Part shown: positions 62,831 to 64,000 of the stretch, piece by piece
Position numbering within the stretch: the first letter of the stretch is position 1
How the letters are laid out: each line of letters starts with the position of its first letter
DNA from: CAYXLW01 sp964466055
Lineage (GTDB): Bacteria; Patescibacteriota; Gracilibacteria; GCA-2401425
Length of the DNA stretch: 64,000 bases
Direction of reading: 5' to 3'
Assembly: GCA_964466055.1 (NCBI GenBank)
Contig: CAYXLW010000001.1
Span: 248,001-312,000 of the forward strand
Made by a program: the position numbers and the translations under genes
The notes under the pieces: model-generated
What the model was told of the DNA's origin: nothing
Seen by the model: only the letters and a program-made list of their open reading frames with translations
Database searches by the model: none

Positions 62831-64000
62831 ATGATTGCGATTCTCGATTTCGGAGGTCAGTATGCTCATTTAATAGCAACACGAATACGTTCTCATGGTG
62901 TTTTTACAGAGATATTTGATGCAGACACAGATTCCTCTTTATTAAAAAATGCAAAAGGAATTGTTTTATCAGGAGGACCTCAAAGTGTATTTGATCCGGC
63001 TTCTCCACAAGTAGATAGGGGAGTTTATGAATTACAAATACCAATACTTGCAATTTGTTATGGTCATCATGTTATTAGTCAAGATTTAGGAGGCAAAGTG
63101 GTTCCAGGTACAAAGCCTGAATATGGTCCAGCTATATTAGAAGTTAAAAACTTGAATTCTCCAATTTTTAAGGGTGTTTCACAAACTACAAAAGTATGGA
63201 TGAGCCATAATGATGAAACAGAAGATTTGCCTGAAAATTTTGAAATAATAGCTTCAACAAGTAGCTGTGAAATAGCAGCAATGCAAAATCTTAACGAAAA
63301 TATTTATACTGTTCAATTTCATCCTGAAGTTGTTCATACAAAAGAGGGGAATACAATTATTGGTAATTTTATTGATATATGTGGACAAAGAAATTCTTGG
63401 GAGTTAGGGAATTTTATTGAAGAAGAGTGTAATAAAATCCGAAAACAAGTAGGAAATAATAAGGTTTTTCTTATGGTTTCAGGAGGAGTTGATTCAACAG
63501 TTGCTTTTGCACTTCTTGAAAAGGCATTAGGAAAAGAAAAGGTTTTTGGGATGTTTGTAGATACTGGTCTTTTACGTTTAAATGAAAGAGGGTATGTTGA
63601 GGAATCTATAAAAAATGCTGGATTTGATAATCTTCATACAGAAGATGCTTCAGAATTATTTTTGAATAATCTTAAAAATGTTGCAGAGCCTGAAAAAAAA
63701 CGAAAAATAATAGGAGATACATTCTTAGAAGTTCAAAGAAAAGTGGTAAAAGATTTCAATTTAAATCCAAATGAATGGTTATTAGGGCAGGGGACTATTT
63801 ATCCAGATACTATTGAATCGGGCGGTACAAAGAATGCTGATACTATAAAAACTCATCATAACCGTGTTCCTGAAATTCAGAAAATGATTGATGAAGGTAA
63901 AATTATAGAGCCATTGAAAGATTTATATAAAGATGAAGTTAGAGAGGTTGGAAGAAAATTAGGTCTTCCTAATGAAATGGTAGATCGTCATCCATTTCCA
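62831..64000 (+). CDS. guaA: GMP synthase (glutamine-hydrolysing), 3' end cut by the window
   Basis: 390 residues visible of about 510. The N-terminal class I glutamine amidotransferase has the nucleophile Cys in LAICYGHHV (usually GICYGMQ) and the catalytic His/Glu in VQFHPEV. The ATP-pyrophosphatase domain starts near 195 with the PP-loop VSGGVDSTVA. The GQGTIYPDTIES and HHNRV blocks are typical of GuaA. It converts XMP to GMP using glutamine and ATP in the cytoplasm. The frame is open to the window edge in the conserved LPxEMVDRHPFP motif, so the dimerisation domain lies outside. The leader is only AT-rich. Confidence 0.97.
   Translation, partial: MIAILDFGGQYAHLIATRIRSHGVFTEIFDADTDSSLLKNAKGIVLSGGPQSVFDPASPQVDRGVYELQIPILAICYGHHVISQDLGGKVVPGTKPEYGPAILEVKNLNSPIFKGVSQTTKVWMSHNDETEDLPENFEIIASTSSCEIAAMQNLNENIYTVQFHPEVVHTKEGNTIIGNFIDICGQRNSWELGNFIEEECNKIRKQVGNNKVFLMVSGGVDSTVAFALLEKALGKEKVFGMFVDTGLLRLNERGYVEESIKNAGFDNLHTEDASELFLNNLKNVAEPEKKRKIIGDTFLEVQRKVVKDFNLNPNEWLLGQGTIYPDTIESGGTKNADTIKTHHNRVPEIQKMIDEGKIIEPLKDLYKDEVREVGRKLGLPNEMVDRHPFP

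Overview
The window is AT-rich, about 30% G+C by eye, and uses the standard bacterial code: TGA closes folD and the 333-residue gene at 57548, and there is a tRNA-Trp with anticodon CCA. The organism looks monoderm or S-layer bearing. It has SLH-domain proteins, a CIRCE-controlled hsp20, a type IV pilus ATPase, very large secreted Ig-like proteins and a DUF916-type membrane protein. A Candidate Phyla Radiation (Patescibacteria) lineage such as Peregrinibacteria fits best, but this is inferred from style and not from a marker comparison. Most genes have no recognisable Shine-Dalgarno sequence. Many have a sigma70-type -10 box only 20-25 nt before the start codon.

Layout. 1-5.5 kb is an accessory island beside a tRNA-Trp gene. 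It holds a frameshifted DUF3800 gene, a broken RhuM remnant, a pRiA4b ORF-3-like gene and a single-chain restriction-methylation-specificity enzyme. 5.9-19 kb is mostly housekeeping: a membrane HExxH protein, folD, RNase J, a MutS that lacks its N-terminal half, a DUF212 phosphatase-like protein, a CDF transporter, pheS, a REP-type transposase (RAYT), fusA, gapA and hsp20. 19-31 kb holds a secreted SLH-like protein, then two small-helical-protein plus large-protein pairs. One large protein carries a near-identical 793-bp internal duplication and the other is a two-domain peptidoglycan-hydrolase-like protein. A penicillin-binding protein and tRNA-Gly follow.

31-51 kb is a surface-protein island. 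It contains pilB, a 2457-residue secreted protein, two small proteins, a 307-residue secreted protein, a DUF916/WxL-interacting-like protein, and TIG-like, Ig-like and SLH proteins. Several families of intergenic hairpin repeats are scattered through it, and it is bounded by inverted copies of a 0.3-0.4 kb non-coding repeat. 51-53.5 kb has a subtilisin-like protease, a small nuclease-like protein and tRNA-Thr and tRNA-Phe. 53.6-62.5 kb has three large unusual genes: a 17-repeat solenoid fused to a caspase-like domain, a 333-residue protein and a 1287-residue membrane protein. A small membrane protein and the start of guaA close the window.

The strongest candidates for undescribed biology are: (1) the 31-residue-repeat/caspase-like protein at 53632; (2) the WxL-like surface locus at 34-51 kb with its hairpin repeats and possible 19-kb invertible boundary; and (3) the proteins without signal peptides at 21.3-28.5 and 57.5-62.5 kb, which have similar short-leader promoters and combine coiled coils, putative wall-binding modules and a peptidoglycan hydrolase.
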